Assembly: GCF_028769735.1 (NCBI RefSeq)
Contig: NC_088171.1
Span: 144,605,917-144,669,916 of the forward strand
Direction of reading: 5' to 3'
DNA: 64,000 nucleotides
Origin: Zonotrichia leucophrys gambelii
Taxonomy: Eukaryota > Chordata > Aves > Passeriformes > Passerellidae
Shown here: positions 52,577 to 61,265 of the stretch, piece after piece
How the letters are laid out: every line of letters starts with the position of its first letter
Numbering within the stretch: the stretch's first letter is position 1
Made by a program: the position numbers and the translations under genes
The notes under the pieces: model-generated
The model's input: the letters and a program-made list of their open reading frames with translations, nothing else
Database searches by the model: none
What the model was told of the DNA's origin: nothing

Positions 52577-53522
52577 TGTAATGGGTTGACCTTGGCTGGA
52601 TGCCAGGTGCTCACCAAGCTGCTCTATCACTCCCCAGTAGGGCAGCAGAGAGAAAAATAAGGAAAACAACTACTAGGTTGAGATAAGGCAGTTGAGGGTC
52701 TATGAGTGCATAAGCAAAGGAAAACAAAAATTGATCTCTACTTCCCACTGGTGATCAATGTTCAGCCACTTCTCAAGAATCAGGGCTTCAACACATGGGG
52801 CAGCTACTCTGGAAGGCAGACATTGTTAAAAAACAAATACCACCCATTCCTCCTCCCTGCCTTAGCTTTTAGATCTGAGGTGATGCCATTGACTATCCAT
52901 TTGGATAATTTGGGTCAGCTGGCCTGCTTGTGCCCCCTCCCAGGATCTTGCCCACTCCCAGGCCCTTGACAGGGGAGCAGGGGAAGAATGTTACAGAGAC
53001 AGCACAGCTGCTGTGCCAGCAGTGCTCGGCAGCTGTGACCGTGGTCACAAAGGGTTTTCAGGATGAGAGAGAGACGAGAATGTTGATTCCATGATCAGAA
53101 GGCTTGATTTATTATTTTATGATATATATATAACATTATGACTATATTAAAAGGAATAGAAATAAAGGTTCTCAGAAGCTAAGAATAGAATAGAAAATAA
53201 TTATAACAAAGGAGCTCTCTCCGACTCTGTCCCAGAGAGAGCTCAGTCCTTGATTGGCCATTAATTGTACACATCCAACATGGGCCAATCACAAGTTCAC
53301 CTGTTGCATTCCACAGCAGCAGATAACCATTGTTTACATTCTCTTTCTGGGGCCTCAGCTTCCCAGAAGGGAAAATCCTAAAGAAAGGATTGTTATGAAA
53401 AAATGTCTGCGACAAGCAGTAGCAAAACACTCGTGTGTTATCAACACTCCTCCAGCTACCAATGCAGAGCACAGCATTGAGAGGGTTGCTAAGGAAAAGT
53501 GAGCTCTACCTCAGTCAGGCCC
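52577..53522 (-). mobile_element. ERV LTR (same family as 38363), split by another LTR
   Basis: Minus-strand LTR. On plus it starts TGTAATGGGTTGACCTTGGC. It shares with the 38363 LTR the 'GCATAAGCAAAGGAAAAC' block (reverse of the TTTGCTTGTGTGC region) and the 'GTGTTATCAACACT' block. It is interrupted from 53034 to 53414 by a second LTR. Without that insert it is about 560 bp, close to the 553 bp of the sister copy. AATGC stands on both sides (52572-52576 and 53523-53527), which fits a 5-bp target duplication and a solo LTR. It could instead be the 3' LTR of the decayed minus-strand pol to its right. Confidence 0.8.
53034..53414 (-). mobile_element. ERV LTR nested inside another LTR
   Basis: This 381-bp minus-strand LTR lies within the 52577 LTR. 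On plus it runs from TGTGACCGTGG to GTCTGCGACA. It shares the AGAAGGCTTGATTTATTATT and 'GATTGGCC' regions with the LTRs at 12350 and 19138, and has AATAAA (plus TTTATT) at 53108-53113. The flanks GGCAGC (53028-53033) and AGCAGT (53415-53420) look like a 6-bp target duplication with two transitions. The host LTR reads on smoothly across the insert, so this insertion is the younger of the two. Confidence 0.8.
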
Positions 53523-53759
53523 AATGCAGTCTCCATCCCTTATTCCGTACCATTTGAGTCATACTCAAATCCCACATAATTTATGTATCTTCCAAGTGTT
53601 CCATTCTATTTATTTGTCATTACTGGGATCCATTCTTACCCACACACATAACTTAAAGTATGTCCCTAAACCATCTCCATACCTGACCCACATTTTCATT
53701 AACCTTTTTCCCTCATCCTTTCACAGATAAATATTATTTTTCCATTTCATGAGCTTCCT

Positions 53760-53855
53760 TCACCCCTCCGGATCCATGACTTGGAGTACAGTGGGCTTCT
53801 GATCCTTGATAACTCTGGCTTCTTCGAGTGACTTTGGGTTTCCCCTGAGGTCCTC
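53760..53855 (-). pseudogene. ERVL-type pol fragment C (post-RT region)
   Basis: Short minus-strand continuation of the decayed pol, on the far side of the LTR that starts at 53856. Nucleotide resemblance to the pol stretch that should follow fragment B is recognisable but weak, and the reading frame stops within about 30 codons. Left of about 53760 I could no longer recognise viral coding sequence; the 53528-53759 DNA is unassigned. The fragment is clearly non-functional. Confidence 0.4.
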
Positions 53856-55376
53856 TGTGCATTAGGTTACAATGTAAGATCTAAGCAAGTATCACAGAAT
53901 CACAGAATCACAGAAATTCTAGGTTGGAAGAGACCTTTAAGATCATCGAGTCCAACCCATGTTCTAAAACCTCAACTAGATCATGGCACCAAGTGCCACA
54001 TCCAGTCTTTTTTTAAACTCTTCGAGGGATTCCGACTCTACCACCTCCCTGGGTAGATGATTCCAATATTTGACCACTCTTTCTGTAAAATACTTCCTCC
54101 TTAATTCTAGCCTGTATCTCCCTTGGTGCAGCTTGAGACTGTGTCCTCTTGTTCTGTCTGTTGTTGCTCGGAGAAAGAGACCGACCCCCAGCTCACCACA
54201 GCCACCCTTCAGGAAGTTGAAGAGAGTGATAAGGTCACCCCTGAGTCTCCTTTTCTCCAGGCTGAACAACCCCAGCTCCCTCAGTCGTTCTTCATATGAC
54301 TTGTGTTCCAAGCCCCTCACCAGCCTCGTTGCTCTCCTTTGGACACGCTCAAGCATCTCAACGTCCCTCCTAAAGTGAGGGGCCCAGAACTGGATGCAAT
54401 ACTCCAGGTGAGGCCTCACTAGCGCTGAGTACAGGGGAAGAATGACCTCCCTGCTCCTGCTGACTACACCGTTCCTGATACTGGCCAGGATGCCATTGGC
54501 CTTCTTGGCCACCTGGGCACACTGCTGGCTCATGTTCAGCCGACTGTCAACCAGCACCCCCAGGTCCCTTTCCCCCAAGCACTGTCCAGCCATACCGTTC
54601 CTAGCTTATATCGTTGCAGGGGGTTATTGTGGCCAAAGTACAGGACTTGGCACTTGGACTTATTGAACTTCATCCCATTAGATTCTGCCCATCCATCCAA
54701 CCGTTCCAAGTCCCTCTGCAAAGCCCTCTGTCCCTCTAACAGGTCAACACACGTTCCCAGCTTAGTGTTATCTGCAAATTTGCTAATAAAGGACTCAAAG
54801 CCCTCATCCATGTCATCAATAAAAATATTAAACAGAACTGGCCCCAGCACAGATCCCTAAGTATGTATTCTATCTGTTAAAACCAGGTGGGCCAGTGTTC
54901 TTTATCTCTTCCATGACCCATCCCTCATAACTCTCTCTGGGGGTGAAATCTTCTGTTAATGGGCCATCAAGTCTCTGTATGACTGATAAAATTATATCCT
55001 CCCATTGTGAGATGCTCTGCCCAGAGGGAGGAGCCAAGCATTCCTACCTGGATATAACCTGGGGTTTGGAGCACCACAAGCAGCCTTATCTACTGGATTC
55101 CCAGAGGAAGACCCAGCCCATCTACATCACCACTGAACCATCAGAGGAAGACCACATCCTTCTACAGGATCATTGCTGCAACAGAACCATATCTATTACT
55201 CCAAGAGGAATGCAGCCACCATTAGATTGGTCTGCTACCAATACCCTTAACAACAGGGTTATCAGGTTGTATTCTGACTCTGTCAGTGTTTTGTACAATT
55301 GCATTTATTTTAATTTTCCTATCAAATTGTAGTTCTGACTTGGGCTCTCCCACTGGTTTGCTTTCAAATCAGTACA
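53856..55376 (+). mobile_element. ERVL-type LTR, split by a CR1
   Basis: A forward LTR beginning TGTGCATTAGG at 53856 and ending near AAATCAGTACA at 55376. A CR1 occupies 53893-54858. Without it the LTR is about 550 bp. The right part holds the TATA-type GATATAACC at 55051-55059, a G+C-rich stretch around 'GAGGGAGGAGCCAAGC', and a CCTATCAAATTG poly(A)-type region near 55318. It interrupts the minus-strand pol: fragment B lies to the right and fragment C to the left. No clean target duplication was found (TCCTC versus CTTTA), so the ends may be off by a few bases. Its orientation is opposite to that of the pol it interrupts. Confidence 0.75.
53893..54858 (-). mobile_element. Young CR1 retrotransposon, largely readable ORF2 C-terminus
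   Basis: Minus-strand CR1 of 966 bp. It starts on plus with three ATCACAGA-type octamers (53893-53916), then the 3'-UTR and the last third of ORF2. A 205-codon open frame at 53976-54593 covers the C-terminal region ('[20 protein letters not shown]', '[20 protein letters not shown]'). A second frame at 54536-54850 covers the end of the reverse transcriptase ('[20 protein letters not shown]'). The two are joined by one frameshift near 54595. The 5' end is truncated within the RT. AAGTAT stands on both sides (53887-53892, 54859-54864). It is the best-preserved and probably youngest CR1 in the window. Confidence 0.93.
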
Positions 55377-55750
55377 CTTTACCAGAGGCTCCAGGTGACA
55401 CCCTGCTCCCCTGCTGCAGTGTACAGTGTGTTCTGCATGGCTGGTCCTGTCAATACAGGACCAAGAGCTGTTTCCTGTTTGATCTGCTCAAAGGCCTCCT
55501 GTTGTTCAAGGCCACAATCAAAATATTTCTTCTTCTGGATCACTTGCTAAAGGGGCCAACAAGCTGACTATAACCTGGAATGTGCATCCCAAAAAACTCA
55601 CTTCCTCTCAAAGCACGACATTCCCGAACCCCACTAGGCCTAGGAAAGCTTGTGATTCCTTCCTGTTAGCCACTGAGGACAGCTATTTTGTTAACCACTT
55701 CCATGGATTGCATCTATCCTACCATTTTATTTCCCAAGAACTTGATCTCT
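55377..55750 (-). pseudogene. ERVL-type pol fragment B (RT to RNase H connection)
   Basis: Minus-strand pol sequence between two later LTR insertions. Readable pieces include 'QEAFEQIKQ' at about 55470-55510 and 'NTLYTAAGEQGVTWSLW' near 55380-55440, which are typical of the segment joining the reverse transcriptase to RNase H in class III (ERVL) elements. A stop codon lies directly after 'WSLW', and the upstream part (55560-55740) needs frame changes. It is a dead relic on the same strand and in the right order relative to fragments A and C. Confidence 0.75.
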
Positions 55751-56422
55751 TGTTGTTATGGAGGGAGGGAGGGAAAGGTTAGACAAGTCCTGCCTTTGAC
55801 TCAGATTTCTGGCAATAGCTCTGTTCGATGCAGCCTGCACACCAAATTGCTCTTGCTTGCAAGTTCTTAAGAATGGCTGATTAAGTCTATTATAAAATGA
55901 ATTATTTATTGAATAGATACAAGATTAACAGATACAAGATTTTAAACAGAATACTTACTAAGCAGGACAAAACAAAAAGAATTATAAGTAGATAAAAAAT
56001 ACAGTGCACAATAAAAATGCTACCACTAAATTGATGATGGAGTACACATAGAATCCTTTCACTCAATTTCCAGAAAAATAAACACAAAATTTGCATCCCA
56101 ACTTTGGGGAAAAGCCCTACATGTTTTCAGGGTGTGTGTAGGAGATTTCTGATTTGGTGAAAGTTTTGTGGAGCTTTTACAGTTTGTAAAGTGAAGTGTC
56201 TGTCAGTCAGAAGTTCCAGCTTATCTCCCTACATCTTGTTCTCAAGGCCAAATGTTTATTGTCAGCTGGGAATTCCACCTCTGGCACCAGAGATAACTCC
56301 CTGCCAGACAAATGTCCAGCCTGGGTGATCTCACTAATTCATGTGAGGGGGAGAATGCCCAGAATCACACCAGCTGATAGAAGAGATAAGCTCTTCTGTG
56401 GTAGGGGGAGAGTCCTGCCACA
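55751..56422 (-). mobile_element. LTR-like insertion inside the ERVL pol
   Basis: About 670 bp that split pol fragments A and B. On the minus strand it runs from TGTGGCAGGACTC to CCATAACAACA, and AATAAA (plus TTTATT) lies at 55905-55910, some 155 bp before the 3' end. Pol-like sequence resumes on both sides: 'AAGCTAAACAAACCTGCACA' before it and 'AGAGATCAAGTTCTTGGG' after it. Those flanks share an ACA(A/G)G motif, perhaps a mutated target duplication. No internal viral sequence was seen, so it would be a solo LTR. Family unknown. Confidence 0.6.
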
Positions 56423-56945
56423 CCTGTGCAGGTTTGTTTAGCTTACTTTGTTTTATGGCAAGAGCAGCTTTCAGAAGAATTCGGATTATTTTTTTTCTTT
56501 CTTTCTCAAAAATTTCTTCTGCTATATTGCCCACACAAGGACATCATTGATATGTTGCAGGTGTTCTGAGGCTCCACCTTTTCCTGTGCAGTCTGGGTCA
56601 GTCCATGGCAGATGCTTGAGCTGTGTTTCCACCCATGGGGCAGTCAATTCCTGGTATACTGGACACTCCTACAAGCAAAAGCAAACTTTGGTCTGCACTC
56701 TGCTGCCAGAGGGACTGAGAAAAATGCATCAGTGATATCAATTTGGCTGCCTTTGACTCCTGCTAATATTGGAATTCCAACACATCCAGCATGGTGGCAC
56801 TTGGAGGCAGTGTGACTTCATTCAGGCCACGACAATCCACCATCAGCCTCTACTCCCCATTAGACTTTGCCACTGGCTACATGGGGCTGGTGGAAACATC
56901 TTATATCACCAACCACATTTGGATGGTAATAAGATGTTGTACTTG
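56423..56945 (-). pseudogene. ERVL-type pol fragment A (reverse transcriptase palm)
   Basis: Decayed reverse transcriptase on the minus strand. In order it shows 'RLMVDCRGLNEV' (about 56850-56815), 'DITDAFFSVPLAAE' with the first catalytic Asp block (about 56740-56700), and the second catalytic motif at 56554-56543. That motif reads HIND where class III enzymes have a Y-x-D-D box, so one catalytic Asp has been lost. It ends with 'GNIAEEIFEKE' and 'AIKQSK' (56530-56440). A one-base loss just after HIND shifts the frame, and other shifts and stops occur. The family call rests on motif wording and order, and the gene cannot make a working enzyme. Confidence 0.8.
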
Positions 56946-57703
56946 CCACCCATTTATAGAATCAACCATAAAAAGGCAAGGTTGGAAAAATACGACAAAA
57001 AACATATTAACAAAATTGTTACTTGGTGTCTCATTATATAATTACAACATTTCATTTTCATTTCATTAAATGCCTTTGAGTGGCTTTCTTTAGTGGTGGC
57101 TGAGCAAGCAATGGAGTCATTGCTATGAAAACTCCTGTTTTTTCATTACTGAAAGCTGAAATTAATGTTATAATGGATTATAACTGCTCAGCAACTGGAT
57201 TATTAATGTTCACTAACGCACCCATTACTCATTTCTGTGAATGAGTAATGAATATTCCCTTATCTCTTTTTCTTTATCTGCAACATTTTACAATTAACAT
57301 TATCCTTCCTACACAGGTATAAAACCATTATCAGGTTTCTGTTATTCCTGCATTATATTGTTATTGGGATACGTTAATTTTTTGGGATTTTTTACTTTAT
57401 TTGTTTCTTTAAAAGTTCTTGAAGAGCTCATTCTCTTAGACCATTTAAGGCTAACTAATTCTTGATACCTTTTGAACCTCCATGAGCACTTCAAACTGAA
57501 GTACTTATTGCTGCTTGCTATAAATACTGAACATTTCATTGCAGTCTTAGGTGACTTACTAATCCAATCAGAAAATAAATAACCTTTTGCTACCAAATTA
57601 CTCATGTAATTCACATTTTATTATTGGGTGCTGAACAAGATGTTTCAGTCTCACACTTTCGATACTACTCAAGTGAAAGCTCTAAAAGTTCTGCTAATAT
57701 AAT
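56946..57703. other. Gene-free stretch
   Basis: A+T-rich DNA to the right of the pol relic. More of the retroviral internal region might lie here in unrecognisable form. No gag, protease or 5' LTR could be identified. Confidence 0.4.
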
Positions 57704-57780
57704 AATCACAGAATCGCAGACTGGGTAAGGCTGTAAGGGACCACAGTGGGTCATCTGCTCCAACTTCCCTGCTCAGGAGA
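57704..57780 (-). mobile_element. CR1 3' end, short fragment
   Basis: Starts on plus with ATCACAGAATCGCAGACTGG, the reversed terminal octamers, followed by 'AAGGGACCACAGTGGGTCAT' and 'CCAACTTCCCTGCTCAGGAG'. The wording matches the CR1 subtype at 7150-7362 read on the other strand. About 77 bp remain. Confidence 0.85.
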
Positions 57781-59456
57781 TATTCAAGCAAAACTGGCCA
57801 GTCCACTTTGATGGGCTTGGGATCAGGGGGTGTAAAACCAGATAGTTTGGCTGCAAATTACCCATGCAGCAATGTTTTATGTATTCAATTCAACTTATTC
57901 TTAATCTTACTGGGTAGTTTGATTGTCAGCCAAATGTGGTCAAAGTATCAGGTCCATCTTTCATTGACAATAAATGAAAAATTGGCATTGGACAAAAAGG
58001 TGTCCAGATACTCTTCTGATGTCCTCATTAAAATGAAAAATTCTTGTAATTCACAACTAAATTTGCTACCCATTACATAACACATAAGGAAGGTCAAAGA
58101 GATCAACACATATATTCATAGACTACAGCTGTTTCCTCTGTTTTGAAACTGAATTAGAAAAACAGTTGTTTTAAACAACAGCACTACAATTATGCTAAGG
58201 GCTTCATTGACTTTTATTAAGTATTACATACCACATGGTTTATGTAATATTGTAATAAAAGAAGCCTGCTTTGAAACATATCAGCTGTCTTCAAACAAAC
58301 CTCAACCCCAACAGTGTATTTATTCTGTAAGGCTACTCCACATACAGTGATGTGTTTAAAACAATAAAAATAGGGGAAAACATTTTGAAACCCCTCAGAG
58401 AATAAAGGTTATTCATCACAGAAGCAGGAACTATAATGTCAGGCAACTTAAATTGGTTTAAAACTATTTTAGAGAAATCAGGATGCTACTCACAGTGTTA
58501 CATTTAATATCTGTGAGCAGTGGCTCCCACCTGGCTTGCTGCTTGTTTTGTTTAGACAACTAGTAAGATATAGCAAGTGCACTGGTTGCCAGCATTCTGC
58601 TGAAACCATATGTCATGACAAGAATGTTGAAGCCTGCATGCCCTTATGCACAGAGAAAAGAAAAATGAGACAAATAGCTGGAATGAAACACTTCAGTTAA
58701 GAGAGCAGACTGTAGCTGATGGTTAGAAAGATGATCTTTGAACTAAAGCTGAATCTGACACAAGTTAAAACCATAATAATGCATTTGAATTTTTGGCTGA
58801 TGAAAAAAAAAATTAAAACTTTCCTCTAGGTTTCAGAAAATGAGGAGGATTATTATCACCAGATGTACTTCAAGGACAAAGGGCAAATGTAGATCTATGT
58901 AGTTCTGACTGCTGCTGGCAGAAACCTTAAGAAATTGGCTGCTAATGCCAACATGTTCTGCTTTGCAGGCACTAACTCAATACACATATTTATGGAAGGC
59001 TGAATGTTCACTGTTTCTTATCACTTTCATTATGTTTGGCCCCAAGAGTTCAAAGCCATAAGCTGTATTTCAGAAATTATATAAATGAATAAGAAAGACT
59101 ACAGTTTATTATTTTAACTTGCTCAGTTGCACCCACATGTGAGAGCCTGTCCAATTTTCCCAAATTAACATGTTTTGGATACTGCTGAAAACTGTGAGAC
59201 ATGTAGACATCTCAGTTCCTCTTCACATTTTTAGGGATTGTTTTCAAGGAACACAAGTGAAACACTGATCCTGTTTCTACTATTGGTGAAAGGAAAGTTT
59301 CAAGTAGTTTCAAAAGCTAAGAAAATGAAAGGCTAGTTTTTAACAGATGAAACAATAGCAGAACTGAAGAAACTGAAAGATATAAATTCAAATGGATTAA
59401 ACATGTTCTCCTTTAGAAGGAACTACAACAGGAAATGGGCTTTTAGGGCTATAGGC
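57781..59456. other. Gene-free stretch
   Basis: A+T-rich unique-looking DNA with no recognised repeats and only short frames. Confidence 0.45.
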
Positions 59457-60205
59457 TGGATCAATGGACCAAGACCAATGCATGAGGTTCAACAAGGCAA
59501 AGTGCCAGGCCCTGCACTGGGGTCACAACAGCTGCAGGCAGTACTGCAGGCTCAGGGAAGAGTGGCTGGAAAGATGCTGGTGGGAAAGGCCCTGGAGGTG
59601 CTGGTCAACAGTGGTTGAACAGGAGCCAGTGTTGCTCAGGTGGCCAAGAGGGTCAACGGCACCTGGCCTGTATCAGCAACAGTGTGAGAGCATTGAGTGT
59701 CGCTCTGTACTCAGCACTGGTGAGGCCACACCTCAACTCCTGTGCTCAGTTTTCAGCTCCTCATGACAAAAATGACATTGAGGTGCTGCAGCATGTCCAG
59801 AAAAGGACAACAGGGCTGGGGAAGGGGCTGGAGCACAAGTCTGATAATGAGCAGCTGAGGGAGCTCAGAGTTTTTAGCCTGGGGAAAGGAAGGTTCATGG
59901 GGACCTTCTGGTTCCCAACAGCTGCCTGGAAGTAGGTTGGGTCCAGGTGGGGGTCAGTCACATTTTCCAGGCAAAAAGCAACAGGACAAGAGGAAATGAC
60001 CTCAAGTTGCAGCAGGGGAGGTCCAAGTTGGACATCAGGAGAACATTCTTCACTGAAAGGGTGATTCAGCATTGGAAAAGGGTGCCCAGGGAGGTGCTGG
60101 TGTTCAGCCACTGGATCTGGCACTCAGTGCCCTAGTCTGCTTGACAAGGTTTTAGGTGGGGTTCAATGATCTTGGAGGTCTTTTCCAACCTTAACGATTC
60201 TGTGA
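59457..60205 (+). mobile_element. CR1 retrotransposon, decayed ORF2 end plus 3'-UTR
   Basis: Forward CR1 of about 750 bp. It begins in the region around the RT end ('CATGAGGTTCAACAAGGCAA', 'TGCACTGGGGTCACAACAGC'), passes through the C-terminal region ('CTGTACTCAGCACTGGTGAG', 'ACATCAGGAGAACATTCTTC') and ends with 'TTTTCCAACCTTAACGATTC' plus TGTGAA. Pieces of frame such as '[20 protein letters not shown]' are readable between frameshifts. The terminal octamer is reduced to one copy. It lies about 155 bp from the start of the CpG island, so it borders the promoter region. Confidence 0.9.
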
Positions 60206-60576
60206 AAGACCCGTTTTCCCTTTGCTTGTCTGGAAAATCTGGCATCAAAGGCATCAGATCTGGAAGCTGGCAGTATTATTTCAAAGAAAACAGACTAAGA
60301 GATTGTGCTGCCTTGGGCTTCACTGGAGTTTGGTATCACGGTCTGTGTAGGTGAGTTTGAACTCCGGTTTCAGGGGAGCGTCCAGCACCGCTCACGTTCC
60401 CCTGCGCCTTCCTTCAGACCATAGCTGAGAGGAGCCCAGCGCACTGCACAGGCCGGACCACCGGACCCGGCACCAGCACCCGCCCGCGGCACCGAGCCGC
60501 CTTCACGGCGCGGGGCAGGGCACGGGACACGGGACACGGGCAGCGCCGCCCCCAGCAGCCGGCGAGCCCACGCCGC

Positions 60577-60600
60577 AAGTGCCTCTGGGAGTTGTAGTCC
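60577..60600 (-). promoter_or_regulatory. ZNF143/THAP11-type promoter motif (minus)
   Basis: The minus strand reads GGACTACAACTCCCAGAGGC, close to the well-known ACTACAACTCCCAGAATGC promoter element bound by ZNF143 and THAP11. It faces left, opposite to the second copy about 175 bp away. This is a motif match by eye, with no binding data. Confidence 0.75.
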
Positions 60601-60774
60601 GCTTCGGCAGCCTCCGCCCGCCCGGTCCGCGCCTGGCGGGGCTCAGCCAGCCCCATAACCGGGGGCTGTCCTTCCGTGCCGTGATGGGAAGCTTTTTCGT
60701 CTGCCAAGACCCCTCGGTGTCCTCGCTGTGTGGGAGGGATGGACGGAAAAGGAGACGGAACTACTCCGGATAGA

Positions 60775-60798
60775 ACTACAACTCCCGGCGTGCACTGC
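60775..60798 (+). promoter_or_regulatory. ZNF143/THAP11-type promoter motif (plus)
   Basis: The plus strand reads ACTACAACTCCCGGCGTGCA, again the ACTACAA-type element. It lies about 60 bp upstream of the AAGATGGCGGC element and is overlapped on its right by an NRF1-like palindrome. The spacing fits a transcription start shortly downstream, around 60800-60835. Confidence 0.8.
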
Positions 60799-60804
60799 GC
60801 TACA

Positions 60805-60874
60805 GAGAACTTAACCGGGCAGGGGGAGCCGGTGAAGATGGCGGCTGCTAAACGGAGCCGGATGGGAGGCTGAG
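60805..60874 (+). other. Predicted non-coding first exon with splice donor
   Basis: The 3' edge is set by CTGAG|GTGAGTTTG, a consensus donor with GT at 60875-60876. The 5' edge is a guess from motif positions. The exon holds AAGATGGCGGC (60835-60845), a YY1-type element common just downstream of starts. Its ATG at 60838 opens a frame of 11 codons (MAAAKRSRMGG) that stops at 60871-60873, before the donor. So either the exon is 5'-UTR with a short upstream frame, or the main start is in a later exon outside what can be recognised. The gene identity is unknown. Confidence 0.6.
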
Positions 60875-61117
60875 GTGAGTTTGGGGCAGCTGGGCAGTGC
60901 TCCACTCGTATTCACCCTCGCAGTCTCCTCCTCGTTGCGATCTTTCTTTTCTTTCCCGTTCTCCACCCTTGGGAACGAGGAGGACGCGCCGGAGGGGTGG
61001 GCGCTGAGGGAGTGGCGGGAGGCTCGGGCCGCCGGGTTGGCGGTGAGGAGAAGCCTCTGGGCATAGCCTCAGCCTGGACCCGCCGTGGTGGCGGCTCGGG
61101 CGGTCCCTGTGGGCGCT

Positions 61118-61190
61118 GCTCCCGGCGGAAGGGCTGGCAGGGTGGCAGGCTGGCAGGCTGGCTCCCGGTGGAAGGGCTGGCAGGCTGGCT
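61118..61190. repeat. 43-bp imperfect tandem duplication in the CpG island
   Basis: GCTCCCGG(C/T)GGAAGGGCTGGCAG starts at 61118 and again at 61161, a period of 43 bp. Between and after them lie extra GGCAGGCTG units. It lies in the predicted first intron, about 240 bp after the donor. It looks like a small minisatellite seed. Confidence 0.85.
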
Positions 61191-61265
61191 CTCCGCCTCG
61201 GACCGGTCTGCTCGCCGCGGGAGCTGCGGGGACAGCGAGCGCATCCCCCGCTTTTACCGGGCGGG

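Larger units (their letters stand above)
60360..61265. promoter_or_regulatory. CpG-island promoter
   Basis: An abrupt switch from A+T-rich DNA to a G+C- and CpG-dense block of about 900 bp, the classic form of a vertebrate housekeeping-type promoter. It has no clear TATA box. It contains two ZNF143/THAP11-type motifs facing opposite ways (60577-60600 and 60775-60798), ETS-like CCGGA sites (about 60766 and 60859), an NRF1-like GCGTGCACTGCGC at 60788-60800, and a YY1-type AAGATGGCGGC at 60835-60845. A first-exon edge with a consensus donor lies at 60874. The layout suggests rightward transcription and possibly a divergent leftward one. The gene is not identified. Confidence 0.85.

Noticed and set aside
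53976..54593. 205-codon minus-strand frame as a host gene
   Set aside because: It is the C-terminal part of CR1 ORF2 inside a clear CR1 copy, not a host gene.
60340..60362. TGTGTAGGTGAGTTTG as a splice donor of a plus-strand exon
   Set aside because: It resembles a donor but lies just after a CR1 tail and upstream of the promoter elements, with no exon signals to its left.
60414..60905. 163-codon minus-strand open frame in the CpG island
   Set aside because: G+C-rich DNA has few stop codons. The frame crosses both promoter motifs and the plus-strand first exon and has no recognisable domain.
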